The translations under genes were made by a program, and so were the position numbers. The notes below the pieces were generated by a model. That model was not told the origin of the DNA, ran no database searches, and was given only the letters and a program-made list of their open reading frames with translations. Of a DNA stretch of 64,000 nt, positions 17,224-25,390 are shown one piece after another (the first letter of the stretch is position 1; every line of letters begins with the position of its first letter). Source of the DNA: Endozoicomonas sp. ISHI1 (lineage in GTDB: Bacteria; Pseudomonadota; Gammaproteobacteria; Pseudomonadales; Endozoicomonadaceae); assembly GCF_024606225.1 (NCBI RefSeq), contig NZ_JAGRPU010000020.1, forward strand, positions 52,125 to 116,124. The letters run 5' to 3'.

Positions 17224-18723
17224 ATGACAAAATCCTTTTCTACTTCCCGACAGCCAATGCCACAATGGATAAAAGCCGCTGTGTTGGCCCTGGCATCCGG
17301 GGTTGCCCTGCAAGGCTGGTCGGCACCGGTTAATCAGGAAGAGAAGCCTGCCCCGGCAGCTGTTGAGCCTGCCAGGCCAATAACCGATGCTAAACCGGCA
17401 AAAGAAGAGAAGAAAGGTACACTACCGCTGGAGGAGTTGCGCACCTTCACCGAGGTCATGCAACTGATCAAAACTACCTATGTTGAAGAGGTAGATGACA
17501 AAACGCTTCTGGATAATGCCATCCAGGGTATGCTCTCGGGTCTGGACCCACACTCCGCCTACCTCAAGCCAGACGCCTTCAAAGAACTTGAAATCAATAC
17601 CTCCGGCAAGTTTGGTGGACTGGGTATCGAAGTCGGTATGGAAAACGGTTTTATCAAAGTCATCGCACCCATTGATGACACTCCTGCCCAGAAAGCTGGC
17701 GTTCTGGCTGGCGACCTGATCATCAAGCTGGATGACACTTCTGTAAAGGGTATGACTCTGATGGAGTCTGTGGATAAAATGCGAGGCAAGCCCGGAGAGC
17801 CCATCAAGCTGACGATTGTTCGTGAAGGAGCTCCCAAGCCCATCACTCTGATCGTCAAGCGCGACATTATCAAGGTGCAGAGTGTCAAATCCTGGATTCT
17901 GGAGGACGGCTACGGATACATTCGCATGAGCCAGTTCCAGACTGAGTCCGATAAGGAAGTGGTTGAACACCTCAACAAACTCAAAAAGTCTCAGAACGGG
18001 AAACTAAAAGGCCTGGTACTTGATCTTCGAAACAACCCCGGTGGAGTTCTTCAGGCAGCAGTGGGGGTTGTAGACGCCTTTATCAAAGACGGACTGATCG
18101 TCTACACCAAAGGACGTGCTCCCAACCCACAGCTGAGCTTTAAAGCCAACAAAGATGACCCTTCCGAAGGTATTCCTCTGGTAGTGCTGATCAATGGCGG
18201 TTCGGCTTCGGCTTCTGAAATCGTCGCTGGCGCCCTGCAGGACCATAGCAGAGCCGTTCTTGTCGGTACCGAATCTTTTGGCAAAGGCTCCGTTCAAACG
18301 GTAATGCCCCTGAGCAATAATGATGAGAAAGGTCTGAAACTCACCACGGCCCTTTACTACACTCCCAGTGGCCGATCAATACAGGCCGAGGGTATCAAAC
18401 CTGACATTTTTGTACCAAGAGCTAAAGTGACACCTGAAGAAGACGTATCCGATTACAAGGAAGCGGACTTACAGGGTCACCTCACCAACGGCAATAAACA
18501 GGCAAAAAAAGGCAAACAAGAAAAGAGCAAACAAGAAAAAGGCATGCAGCAGAAAGGCAAGCAGAAGGAGGAATCTCGTTCACTGGCCGAGCAGGATTAT
18601 CAGTTAAGTCAGGCTCTGAATGTTCTTAAAGGTATCCACATCAATGCTATCCGGAATGAGAAAAAGCCCTCCGCGATAGCCAAAGAACCTGAAGAGGCTA
18701 TGAAGACAGCAACAACTCTTTAA
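17224..18723 (+). CDS. ctpA: Carboxy-terminal processing protease, S41 family
   Basis: 499 residues. The ATG at 17224 follows CAGGGAG and starts a signal peptide (AAVLALASGVALQGWSA); an open frame extends upstream to 17143 only through the 16-bp repeats. After an Ala/Pro-rich linker come a PDZ domain (FGGLGIEVGMENGFIKV to about residue 220) and the S41 protease core. The core holds LDLRNNPGG, GGSASASEIVAGAL with the catalytic Ser, and ESFGKGSVQTV with the catalytic Lys. It should trim periplasmic protein C-termini, often cell-wall hydrolases. A Lys/Gln-rich low-complexity stretch (KQAKKGKQEKSKQEKG) near residues 422-445 is unusual. The strong terminator at 18741 ends the envC-ctpA unit. Confidence 0.94.
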   Translation: MTKSFSTSRQPMPQWIKAAVLALASGVALQGWSAPVNQEEKPAPAAVEPARPITDAKPAKEEKKGTLPLEELRTFTEVMQLIKTTYVEEVDDKTLLDNAIQGMLSGLDPHSAYLKPDAFKELEINTSGKFGGLGIEVGMENGFIKVIAPIDDTPAQKAGVLAGDLIIKLDDTSVKGMTLMESVDKMRGKPGEPIKLTIVREGAPKPITLIVKRDIIKVQSVKSWILEDGYGYIRMSQFQTESDKEVVEHLNKLKKSQNGKLKGLVLDLRNNPGGVLQAAVGVVDAFIKDGLIVYTKGRAPNPQLSFKANKDDPSEGIPLVVLINGGSASASEIVAGALQDHSRAVLVGTESFGKGSVQTVMPLSNNDEKGLKLTTALYYTPSGRSIQAEGIKPDIFVPRAKVTPEEDVSDYKEADLQGHLTNGNKQAKKGKQEKSKQEKGMQQKGKQKEESRSLAEQDYQLSQALNVLKGIHINAIRNEKKPSAIAKEPEEAMKTATTL

Positions 18724-18740
18724 GATTCATAAGAATACAA

Positions 18741-18774
18741 AAAAACCGTCTGGAGCCATCCAGACGGTTTTTTT
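18741..18774 (+). terminator. Rho-independent terminator after ctpA
   Basis: Stem ACCGTCTGGA / TCCAGACGGT with a 4-base loop, flanked by A5 upstream and T7 downstream. It starts 18 bases after the ctpA stop. The A and T runs make it functional on both strands, so it may also end the minus-strand gene at 18828. Confidence 0.93.
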
Positions 18775-18827
18775 GCGCCCTCAAAAATGAGCCAACAAAA
18801 TATATAGCTATATAGATTCAACGCATT

Positions 18828-19358
18828 TCAGAACCTGAATTCAATCCCCAGACTTATGACAGGCTGCTCTTTACTGTCAAACTTGGTGCGTTGCAACAGA
18901 GTGCTGGCTGTGGACTCTAAAACAGTACTCTCAGCCACCTCAGGCCCTGTGTCCAGAAAAGTACCAACGTCGACACTGAGATCAACCCGTTTGGCATCAT
19001 CAAGAAGCTTTTTCCAACCAACACCTACATAGGCTCGCTGCCCTTCACCAGAGAAATAGGCCTTACCCAGTTTCTTCGAGTCCCCCGAAAAAGCCCCTGC
19101 AGATACCCTGAAGCCGCTCTCAAAGGGGTAATAATCAATCACCAAACCATTTTTTGTCGCAGAGCTATGGGTATCGGGGGCGGAAAAATCATCGCTAACC
19201 ATCGTATAAGCGCGAAGACCAAAGGCAGGGCTGCTTGCTTCCTGTTGGGCACTGACAACCTCACCGCCCGATTCTGCCGGAATAATGCCGGAATCATCTG
19301 CCAGAGTATTTATGGAAAGCATCATACAGACTGCAAAAATTGAAGGACCGCCGTTCAT
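18828..19358 (-). CDS. Putative outer-membrane beta-barrel protein
   Basis: 176 residues from the ATG at 19358, which follows GGAGAAAGGATA; an ATG seven codons earlier overlaps that ribosome site. A signal peptide (FAVCMMLSINTLA) is followed by about 30 polar residues. Then come alternating strands (FGLRAYTMVSDDF, NGLVIDYYPFESGFRVSAGAF, RAYVGVGWKKLL, VDLSVDVGTFLD). The C-terminus is SLGIEFRF, ending in Phe as needed for BAM recognition. The size suggests an eight-stranded barrel. No specific family is recognised. It converges on the ctpA terminator and is divergent from focA. Confidence 0.65.
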   Translation of the reverse strand: MNGGPSIFAVCMMLSINTLADDSGIIPAESGGEVVSAQQEASSPAFGLRAYTMVSDDFSAPDTHSSATKNGLVIDYYPFESGFRVSAGAFSGDSKKLGKAYFSGEGQRAYVGVGWKKLLDDAKRVDLSVDVGTFLDTGPEVAESTVLESTASTLLQRTKFDSKEQPVISLGIEFRF

Positions 19359-19528
19359 TATCCTTTCTCCGGGAGTCATGATTCGGAACAGGGATCTTCC
19401 CCCTATCGTCTCCGGAAAAGCCGAAGCAAGTCAACCATTCAACGAGTGAATCCTGAAATGAGTTCACGAATTTTCCGTCTGATCATCTGACGCCGTTATT
19501 GATAAACTATCTTCTCTTCATGAAAAAA

Positions 19529-19562
19529 TTCTCATCGCCCTCATCAACAAGTGTGATGAGAA
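19529..19562 (+). promoter_or_regulatory. Inverted repeat upstream of focA
   Basis: Perfect 8-bp inverted repeat TTCTCATC (19529-19536) / GATGAGAA (19555-19562), ending 51 bases before focA. It could be an operator or a 5' leader hairpin. A TTGAT half-site lies near 19498, but a full FNR box (TTGAT-N4-ATCAA) is not present. Confidence 0.3.
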
Positions 19563-19613
19563 ATAGTTTCAATCGCTCATGACCCTTTAGTTTGTTCCCT
19601 CCCGGATCCTGAT

Positions 19614-20471
19614 ATGCAAACCGACAACACCCCACAATCTGGCTGCGTACCTCCTTCTGAGATTGCCCGTATGGCAGAAGATGCTGCTGTGGGTAAAACC
19701 AAAAAACACCCTGAGGTGACCTTTGTACTGGCCGTTCTGGCCGGTATTTTTATCTCTCTGGCAGGCATGTTTTATACCATCGTTACCACTGGGGCTGAGG
19801 GCCTGCCTTATGGTATGGCAAAACTGGTCGGAGGATTGACTTTCAGTATGGGCCTGATGATGGTCGTACTCTGTGGAGCCGAGCTTTTTACCAGTAACAC
19901 CCTGTTGCTGATGGGTCGTGCCACTCGTCGCCTCAACATTGCTCAAATCACCAGGAACTGGACGCTTGTCTACTTCGGTAACATGACCGGTGCCTTTTTC
20001 ATGGTCGCCATGCTGATGGGAGTGAGCCAATACCAAGGCGCTCAGGGTGAAGTGGGTATCAACTACATGTATGTTGCCAATGCCAAAATGGGCCATAATT
20101 TTATTCAGGCCATGCTGCTGGGTATCCTCTGCAATCTTGTCGTCTGTCTCACTTATTGGATGACCCTGAGCGCACGTTCTGCAGCCGGAAAAATGCTTGC
20201 TTGCATGTTACCTGTTGCCTGCTTCCTGGCAGCCGGATTTGAGCACTCCATTGCCAACATGTTCCTGCTCCCCATGGGCTGGCTGATCAAAAATACTGCT
20301 TCGCCCGAATTCTGGGCAGCCACAGGCTATAGTGCTGATTATTTCAGCAATATCACGATCTTCAACATGATTGTCATGAACATCATCCCCGCCACCATCG
20401 GTAACATCATGGGTGGTGGTGTCATGGTGGGTTTGAGCTATTGGTTTGTTCACCTTCGTGAGCGTGACTGA
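19614..20471 (+). CDS. focA: Formate channel FocA
   Basis: 285 residues, the same as E. coli FocA. A pentameric formate/nitrite transporter family channel of the inner membrane that moves formate (and other small monocarboxylates). Six membrane helices are evident. Family motifs are GMAKLVGGLTFSMGL, LCGAELFTSN in the omega-loop helix, VYFGNMTGA, the conserved pore His in NAKMGHNFIQA, and FEHSIANMF near helix 5. pflB is not adjacent, unlike in enterobacteria. The start matches the family. Confidence 0.95.
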   Translation: MQTDNTPQSGCVPPSEIARMAEDAAVGKTKKHPEVTFVLAVLAGIFISLAGMFYTIVTTGAEGLPYGMAKLVGGLTFSMGLMMVVLCGAELFTSNTLLLMGRATRRLNIAQITRNWTLVYFGNMTGAFFMVAMLMGVSQYQGAQGEVGINYMYVANAKMGHNFIQAMLLGILCNLVVCLTYWMTLSARSAAGKMLACMLPVACFLAAGFEHSIANMFLLPMGWLIKNTASPEFWAATGYSADYFSNITIFNMIVMNIIPATIGNIMGGGVMVGLSYWFVHLRERD

Positions 20472-20734
20472 CCCGTCATTCAAATGTGGCTGCATGGAAG
20501 CAGCCTCCCTGATCAACCACAATAAGGCGGTAACTCGACCGGCATTTTTTCTGAATGGTGCTACATTATTTCCTAAGTTGACTCAGAGACTGAACAGATG
20601 AACGACAAAGATGATCTTTCGTCTCCTCTGCTGGTAAAAGACTTTTTTACCATGAAAACACTGATAGTTGCGTTTTTACAGTCCCTTCTCTCCTAGCGCG
20701 TTCCACCTTTTCATAGCAATTCATGGAAGTGTTC

Positions 20735-22114
20735 ATGAGATCTTTTTTAAAATGCTCTGTTGTCCCTGATGGTTATTCCAAAAAACAACACGAACGTTAT
20801 TCAAAATTAAGATTGCAAATTCTGATCGGGGCTTTTCTTTCTTATTCGGCCTATTATCTGGTTCGGAAAAACTTTGTCATGGTCATGCCCGACCTGATTT
20901 CAGAGGGCTATAGCAAATCTGAACTCGGAGTGGCTCTATCAGCACTGGCTCTCAGTTATGGGATCAGCAATCTGCTCATGGGTTACCTGGCAGACCGGAT
21001 TGATGTCCGTAAGCTAATGCCCCTGTGCCTTCTGGGCTCAGCACTGCTCTCTCTGTTTCTTGGCTTTTCACCGGTGCTCCAGTTCCCACTGATTATGATA
21101 GTGATGACCCTGGCCCTCAATGGCTTTATACAGGGTTCAGGATGGCCGTGCAGTGCCAAACTGATTGCCCACTGGTTCGTCAGGCAAGAGCGTGGCACGG
21201 CCATGAGCATATGGAATTTGTCGCATAATGTAGGCTGCGGCCTGCTGGGGCCCATTGCCATCCTGGCAGTCACTCTTTTTGGCACCTGGCAAAGCAAGCT
21301 CTACTTTCCGGCCTTTATAGCCATCGTCATTGCTATGATGGGGCACCTGCTCCTGAGGGACAGACCTTCTCAGTGTCATTTACCACCGCCTTCTCCGGAG
21401 TTGTCGGAGGAGCTGGAGATAGAACAGCACAAAACGTCTTTTATCCGAACGCTCCAACTCTTCGGCCAGCATTGCCTGACAATGCCCCCGCTCTGGATTC
21501 TGGCCATTGTTAACGCCTGCACTTATTTCATTCGCTATGGTGTCATTGACTGGGCTCCGGTCTACCTGACAGAAACCAAGGGCTTTAGTTTCAATGCTTC
21601 GAGCTGGGCTTTTTTTGCTTTTGAGTATGCTGCTATACCCGGAACCCTTATTTGTGGCTATATGAGCGATAAGCATTTCAAAGGCAAGCGTGCTCCCATG
21701 AATGCTCTCTTTATGGCACTGGTACTCATTTCAGTCATTGCCTACTGGAACTCACCACCGGGTGACACCTCTTATGCCGTACTCTCACTGATTTCGACCG
21801 GATTTTTAATCTACGGCCCTGTCATGCTGGTACACGTTCATATCATTGATCTGGTGCCTCTCCCCTTTGCAGCCACTGCAGCCGGTTTCTGTGGACTCTT
21901 TGGGTATATTTTCGGAGCCACTTCCGCCAACCTGCTACTGGGAAAAGTGCTTGACCTCTATGGTTGGGATGCCTGCTTCCAACTGTTAGCCGGTGCCAGC
22001 TTGCTGGCTCTGCTATTACTCTTACTCCTCTGGCTTTGGGAAAACAGGCACCCTGACCCAACCATCGAGTTCAGCACGACGACACCACAACCCATAAGCC
22101 TTCCATCAAAATAA
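20735..22114 (+). CDS. Organophosphate:phosphate antiporter, MFS (PgtP/UhpC/GlpT type)
   Basis: 459 residues from the ATG at 20735, preceded by GGAAG; an in-frame ATG four codons earlier is possible. Twelve membrane helices are expected. The hallmark of the OPA family, SYSAYYLVRKNFVMVMP, lies in helix 1. DRIDVRKLMPL fits the MFS A-motif loop, and SGWPCSAKLIAHWF with the MSIWNLSHNVG segment is typical of the family. Closest character is PgtP/UhpC, so substrates may be phosphoglycerates, hexose phosphates or glycerol-3-phosphate exchanged for phosphate; the exact one cannot be told. The 263 bases before it include a 32-codon ORF (20598-20696) of uncertain reality. Confidence 0.88.
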   Translation: MRSFLKCSVVPDGYSKKQHERYSKLRLQILIGAFLSYSAYYLVRKNFVMVMPDLISEGYSKSELGVALSALALSYGISNLLMGYLADRIDVRKLMPLCLLGSALLSLFLGFSPVLQFPLIMIVMTLALNGFIQGSGWPCSAKLIAHWFVRQERGTAMSIWNLSHNVGCGLLGPIAILAVTLFGTWQSKLYFPAFIAIVIAMMGHLLLRDRPSQCHLPPPSPELSEELEIEQHKTSFIRTLQLFGQHCLTMPPLWILAIVNACTYFIRYGVIDWAPVYLTETKGFSFNASSWAFFAFEYAAIPGTLICGYMSDKHFKGKRAPMNALFMALVLISVIAYWNSPPGDTSYAVLSLISTGFLIYGPVMLVHVHIIDLVPLPFAATAAGFCGLFGYIFGATSANLLLGKVLDLYGWDACFQLLAGASLLALLLLLLLWLWENRHPDPTIEFSTTTPQPISLPSK

Positions 22115-22307
22115 ATCAGCCATGAGCGACTGAAACAATTTTTCGTTACCCTCAGATGAAAAATTTTTCACGGTAAAAAAGGTCTTCCCTCACTGAAATC
22201 CTCAGAACAAATACCCATAACAATATTAAGCACTCTCAACACTGACTAACGCCAAGGCTTTAGGTACACTAATGAGTTAACGCGCAATCAGACCCAACAA
22301 GGATTTC

Positions 22308-24197
22308 ATGCGTAACGACTATACAGCGGAAGCCATTGAGGTACTCAGTGGCCTGGACCCGGTTCGCAAACGTCCGGGCATGTACACAGACACGACCCGG
22401 CCCAACCACTTGGCTCAGGAAATCATCGACAACAGTGTCGACGAAGCGTTGGCCGGCTTTGCCAGTAAAATCAAGGTTATCCTGCACAAAGACAACTCAT
22501 TGGAAGTCATTGATGATGGTCGGGGTATGCCTACGGATATTCATCCGGAACACGGAATAACCGGCATAGAACTGATCCTGACCCGGCTGCACGCAGGTGG
22601 TAAATTCTCCAATAAGAACTACCAGTTCTCAGGTGGTCTTCACGGAGTGGGTGTCTCGGTTGTCAACGCATTATCGACTCGCCTTGAAGTCACCGTTCGC
22701 AGAGATGCAAAAGTATCCCTGATCACATTCAAGGATGGCTACAAAGATCAGGATCTGCACGAGATCGACACCTGTGGCCGTCGCAATACCGGCACAATGG
22801 TTCGTTTCTGGCCCGATGCCAGCTACTTTGATTCAGCCAAATTCTCGGTTTCCAAGCTCAGGCATGTACTGCGCGCTAAAGCCGTACTCTGCCCCGGCCT
22901 CAACATCGAGTTTGTTGATCACCACACCGGTGATACCGAGGAGTGGTACTACGAAGATGGCCTGACCGACTACCTGAAAGGTTCGACCCAAGGCTATGAA
23001 ACCCTGCCGCAGGAACCTTTCACAGGTTCACTGCAAGGTGAAAAAGAAGCGGCAGACTGGGCAGTTCAATGGCTTCCTGAAGGCGGTGAATTGCTGACAG
23101 AAAGCTACGTCAACCTAATTCCAACCCCCCTTGGCGGAACACACGTCAATGGTTTAAGAACCGGCTTGCTGGAAGCGATTCGCGAATTCTGCGAATTCCG
23201 TAACCTTTTACCCAAAAGCGTTAAGTTGAGCCCGGACGATATCTGGGAAAATTGCTCTTACGTTCTCTCTGCCAAACTGGCAGACCCACAGTTTTCAGGT
23301 CAAACCAAAGAACGCCTGTCTTCAAGAGAATGCGCTTCGTTTGTTTCCGGCGTGGCCAAAGATGCCTTCAGTCTCTGGCTTAACCAGCACCATGCAGAGG
23401 GCGAGCTGCTGGCAGAGCTGTGTATCAACAACGCCCAGAAGCGGATGCGCAAATCCAAAAAAGTAGCCCGTAAAAAAGTCACTCAGGGACCTGCCCTGCC
23501 CGGAAAGCTGGCAGACTGCTCAAGTCAGGATTTGAACTACACCGAGTTATTCCTGGTCGAAGGCGATTCTGCAGGGGGCTCTGCAAAACAGGCACGGGAT
23601 CGTGAATATCAGGCGATTCTGCCGCTACGCGGTAAAATCCTGAACACTTGGGAAGTGGATTCCAGCGAAGTACTGGCCTCTCGTGAAATTCATGATATTT
23701 CTGTCGCCCTGGGCGTTGACCCTGGTTCAGACAAACTCGACGGACTGCGCTACGGAAAAATCTGCATCCTGGCGGACGCCGACTCTGACGGTCTGCACAT
23801 TGCCACTCTGCTCTGTGCACTGTTCGTACAACACTTCAAAGCTCTGGTAGAACAAGGACATATCTACGTAGCCATGCCACCTCTTTATCGAATCGATGTC
23901 GCCAAAGACGTTTACTACGCCCTCGATGAAGCAGAAAAAGAAGGTGTACTGGAACGAATCAAGGCCGAAAAGAAACGGGGCAAAGTCAACGTTCAGCGCT
24001 TCAAGGGTCTGGGAGAAATGAACCCGTTACAGCTTCGTGAAACCACCATGTCTGCCGACACTCGTCGTTTGGTTCAGTTGACACTGGAAGACTTTGAACT
24101 GACCCGTGAAGAGATGGACATGCTGCTGGCTAAAAAGCGGGCTGGCGATCGCAAGAGCTGGCTTGAGGCTAAAGGGGATTTGGTGGAGATTTCCTGA
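22308..24197 (+). CDS. parE: DNA topoisomerase IV subunit B
   Basis: 629 residues (E. coli 630). ParE is the ATPase subunit of topoisomerase IV, which with ParC decatenates daughter chromosomes. The GHKL ATPase shows EVLSGLDPVRKRPGMY, DNSVDEALAGF, DDGRGMP and GGLHGVGVSVVNAL. The TOPRIM region holds LVEGDSAGGSAKQARD, LPLRGKILN and DADSDGLHI. RFKGLGEMNP and the C-terminal GDRKSWLE complete the family pattern. ATG 22308 follows AAGGATTTC. parC is not in the window. The HigBA pair lies just downstream on the other strand. Confidence 0.97.
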   Translation: MRNDYTAEAIEVLSGLDPVRKRPGMYTDTTRPNHLAQEIIDNSVDEALAGFASKIKVILHKDNSLEVIDDGRGMPTDIHPEHGITGIELILTRLHAGGKFSNKNYQFSGGLHGVGVSVVNALSTRLEVTVRRDAKVSLITFKDGYKDQDLHEIDTCGRRNTGTMVRFWPDASYFDSAKFSVSKLRHVLRAKAVLCPGLNIEFVDHHTGDTEEWYYEDGLTDYLKGSTQGYETLPQEPFTGSLQGEKEAADWAVQWLPEGGELLTESYVNLIPTPLGGTHVNGLRTGLLEAIREFCEFRNLLPKSVKLSPDDIWENCSYVLSAKLADPQFSGQTKERLSSRECASFVSGVAKDAFSLWLNQHHAEGELLAELCINNAQKRMRKSKKVARKKVTQGPALPGKLADCSSQDLNYTELFLVEGDSAGGSAKQARDREYQAILPLRGKILNTWEVDSSEVLASREIHDISVALGVDPGSDKLDGLRYGKICILADADSDGLHIATLLCALFVQHFKALVEQGHIYVAMPPLYRIDVAKDVYYALDEAEKEGVLERIKAEKKRGKVNVQRFKGLGEMNPLQLRETTMSADTRRLVQLTLEDFELTREEMDMLLAKKRAGDRKSWLEAKGDLVEIS

Positions 24198-24209
24198 GTG
24201 TGGCTCTTA

Positions 24210-24524
24210 TCAAGCTGTTTGTCTTTTGAACGCTGTGACAGGTCTCACAGCCTTCGACTCCTCGTTATACCGGGTCCTGGTATCCCATAAGTCGCATGCA
24301 TGCTGGATATTAAGCCAGAACTCGGGAGTATTACCTAAAGCCGCCGCCAGTTTGATGGCCAGTGGTGCTGTCAGCACCGTTCTGTCATTCAGAATATTAC
24401 TGACAGTATTTCTGTGGACGCCCATGGCTTCAGCCAGATCAATAATCTTCAGTTCCATCGGCTCCATGAATTCCATCCTCAGCATGTCGCCTACGGATAC
24501 AGGTCTTCTCTTGGTTGCCCTCAT
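24210..24524 (-). CDS. higA: HigA-family antitoxin
   Basis: 104 residues from the ATG at 24524, placed after AAGGGATAAG; the longer frame to 24554 is rejected. XRE helix-turn-helix of the HigA/VapI type: VSVGDMLRMEFMEPM, IIDLAEAMGVHRNTVSNIL (DNA-binding helices), and the conserved LAAALGNTPEFWLNIQ. It should bind and neutralise the toxin encoded 4 bases upstream and repress the shared promoter. It converges with parE, 12 bases apart. Confidence 0.9.
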   Translation of the reverse strand: MRATKRRPVSVGDMLRMEFMEPMELKIIDLAEAMGVHRNTVSNILNDRTVLTAPLAIKLAAALGNTPEFWLNIQHACDLWDTRTRYNEESKAVRPVTAFKRQTA

Positions 24525-24528
24525 AGTC

Positions 24529-24822
24529 TTATCCCTTGTAAGTGTGTGGATCAAGATGTGTGTCTACAGCCACGCCATCTATCCATTTGAATACCAGGCG
24601 GTATTGCCTGTTGACCCGGATTGAACACCATTCGCTGAGGTTGTTGGTCAAATGTTCAAACCGGTTTCCCGGCGGTATCCTTAAATCCGATTCTTTGCAA
24701 GCTCCATCCAGGATTTGTATTTTCCTGAATAGCACTGATTCAAGCTTTTTTGGTATCCGTTTGTCCTGCCTGTCATCTTCATAAAAGGACTCTAGCCACT
24801 TATCTCTGAACTCAACAGACAT
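24529..24822 (-). CDS. higB: HigB-family toxin
   Basis: 97 residues of the RelE/HigB mRNA-interferase fold. The start MSVEFRDKWLESFYEDD and the PKKLESVLFRKIQILDGA helix, with FEHLTNNLSEWCSIRVNRQYRLVF and HTYKG at the C-terminus, match host-inhibition HigB proteins that cleave mRNA on the ribosome. It is the first gene of the pair, as usual for higBA. AAAGGGC lies upstream of the ATG. Toxin activity is known for the family, not shown here. Confidence 0.9.
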   Translation of the reverse strand: MSVEFRDKWLESFYEDDRQDKRIPKKLESVLFRKIQILDGACKESDLRIPPGNRFEHLTNNLSEWCSIRVNRQYRLVFKWIDGVAVDTHLDPHTYKG

Positions 24823-24840
24823 ACATGCCCTTTACGCATA

Positions 24841-24878
24841 ATATTGTTGTGCATTAAAGGTAAACATATGCACAATAT
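24841..24878 (-). promoter_or_regulatory. Probable higBA operator/promoter
   Basis: Inverted repeat built on TGTGCAT (24848-24854) and ATGCACA (24868-24874), with flanking ATATTGT / ACAATAT arms. A further TTGTGC half-site lies at 24881. It lies directly upstream of higB, where a HigA dimer would bind to autoregulate. Confidence 0.55.
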
Positions 24879-25049
24879 GATTGTGCGTCAAGTGCGTTGT
24901 GCTCAATCAAGCCCATCTTCAGGTCAAGAATCCCAGAAGGCTATATGGGCATGAGAACTGCCGATGATCTCATTGTTGAACAATTGAACTACGGGACAAA
25001 AATCTACACGGAGTAAAATTTTGGGGTTGGGTGATCTGAACCACTCTCT

Positions 25050-25367
25050 TTGCATGTGCTTGATGGTGCTGTCATCGGTCAGTGCCAGCAGCGTCATACT
25101 CATGTGGAATGGCTGAAGTTTCTTAAACAGATAAATAGGGAAACGGCAAAAGACAAAGAGCTGCACCTGATTTGCGACAACTATGCGACTTACAAACACC
25201 CGAAGAAGCGAGAGTGGCTGGAAAAACATCCTCGTTTTCATATGCACTTTACGCCAAAAATCAATGAGTTGGGATCGTTTTCTCACCAGCTTATGGTGTT
25301 TCCAACAAGTGTTGCCAATCTTGACGATTACATTCATAAAAAAACAGCGCTGTTGAGCCTATCTTAA
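25050..25367 (+). mobile_element. IS630-type transposase remnant
   Basis: Fragment of a DDE transposase (DDE_3/IS630 family) with no real start codon: VLDGAVIGQCQQRHTHVEW, LKFLKQINRE, HLICDNYATYKHP carrying the second catalytic Asp, and HPRFHMHFTPK. The reading then departs from the family (the expected SWLNQVERF with the Glu region is missing) and runs into unrelated sequence. The N-terminal helix-turn-helix and first Asp region are also absent. It is a dead remnant marking past insertion between higBA and the large minus-strand operon. No terminal repeats were found. Confidence 0.75.
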
Positions 25368-25379
25368 AACCTCAACAGC
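25341..25379 (-). terminator. Rho-independent terminator of the 25.4-32.2 kb operon
   Basis: Perfect 9-bp stem GCTGTTGAG (25349-25357) / CTCAACAGC (25371-25379) with a 13-base loop. On the minus strand it follows the stop at 25391 and is followed after four bases by a T7 run. It therefore ends transcription of the large secreted-protein gene. Confidence 0.65.
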
Positions 25380-25390
25380 CCCTTGAGTAA

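Noticed and set aside
20488..20505. 6-bp hairpin GGCTGC/GCAGCC after focA as a terminator
   Set aside because: Short stem and no T-run; chance occurrence is likely.
20598..20696. 32-codon plus-strand frame before the antiporter gene
   Set aside because: Weak ribosome site and no recognisable feature; could be a leader peptide but not supported.
24924..25337. Minus-strand 137-codon frame
   Set aside because: Antisense to the IS630 transposase remnant; no independent support.
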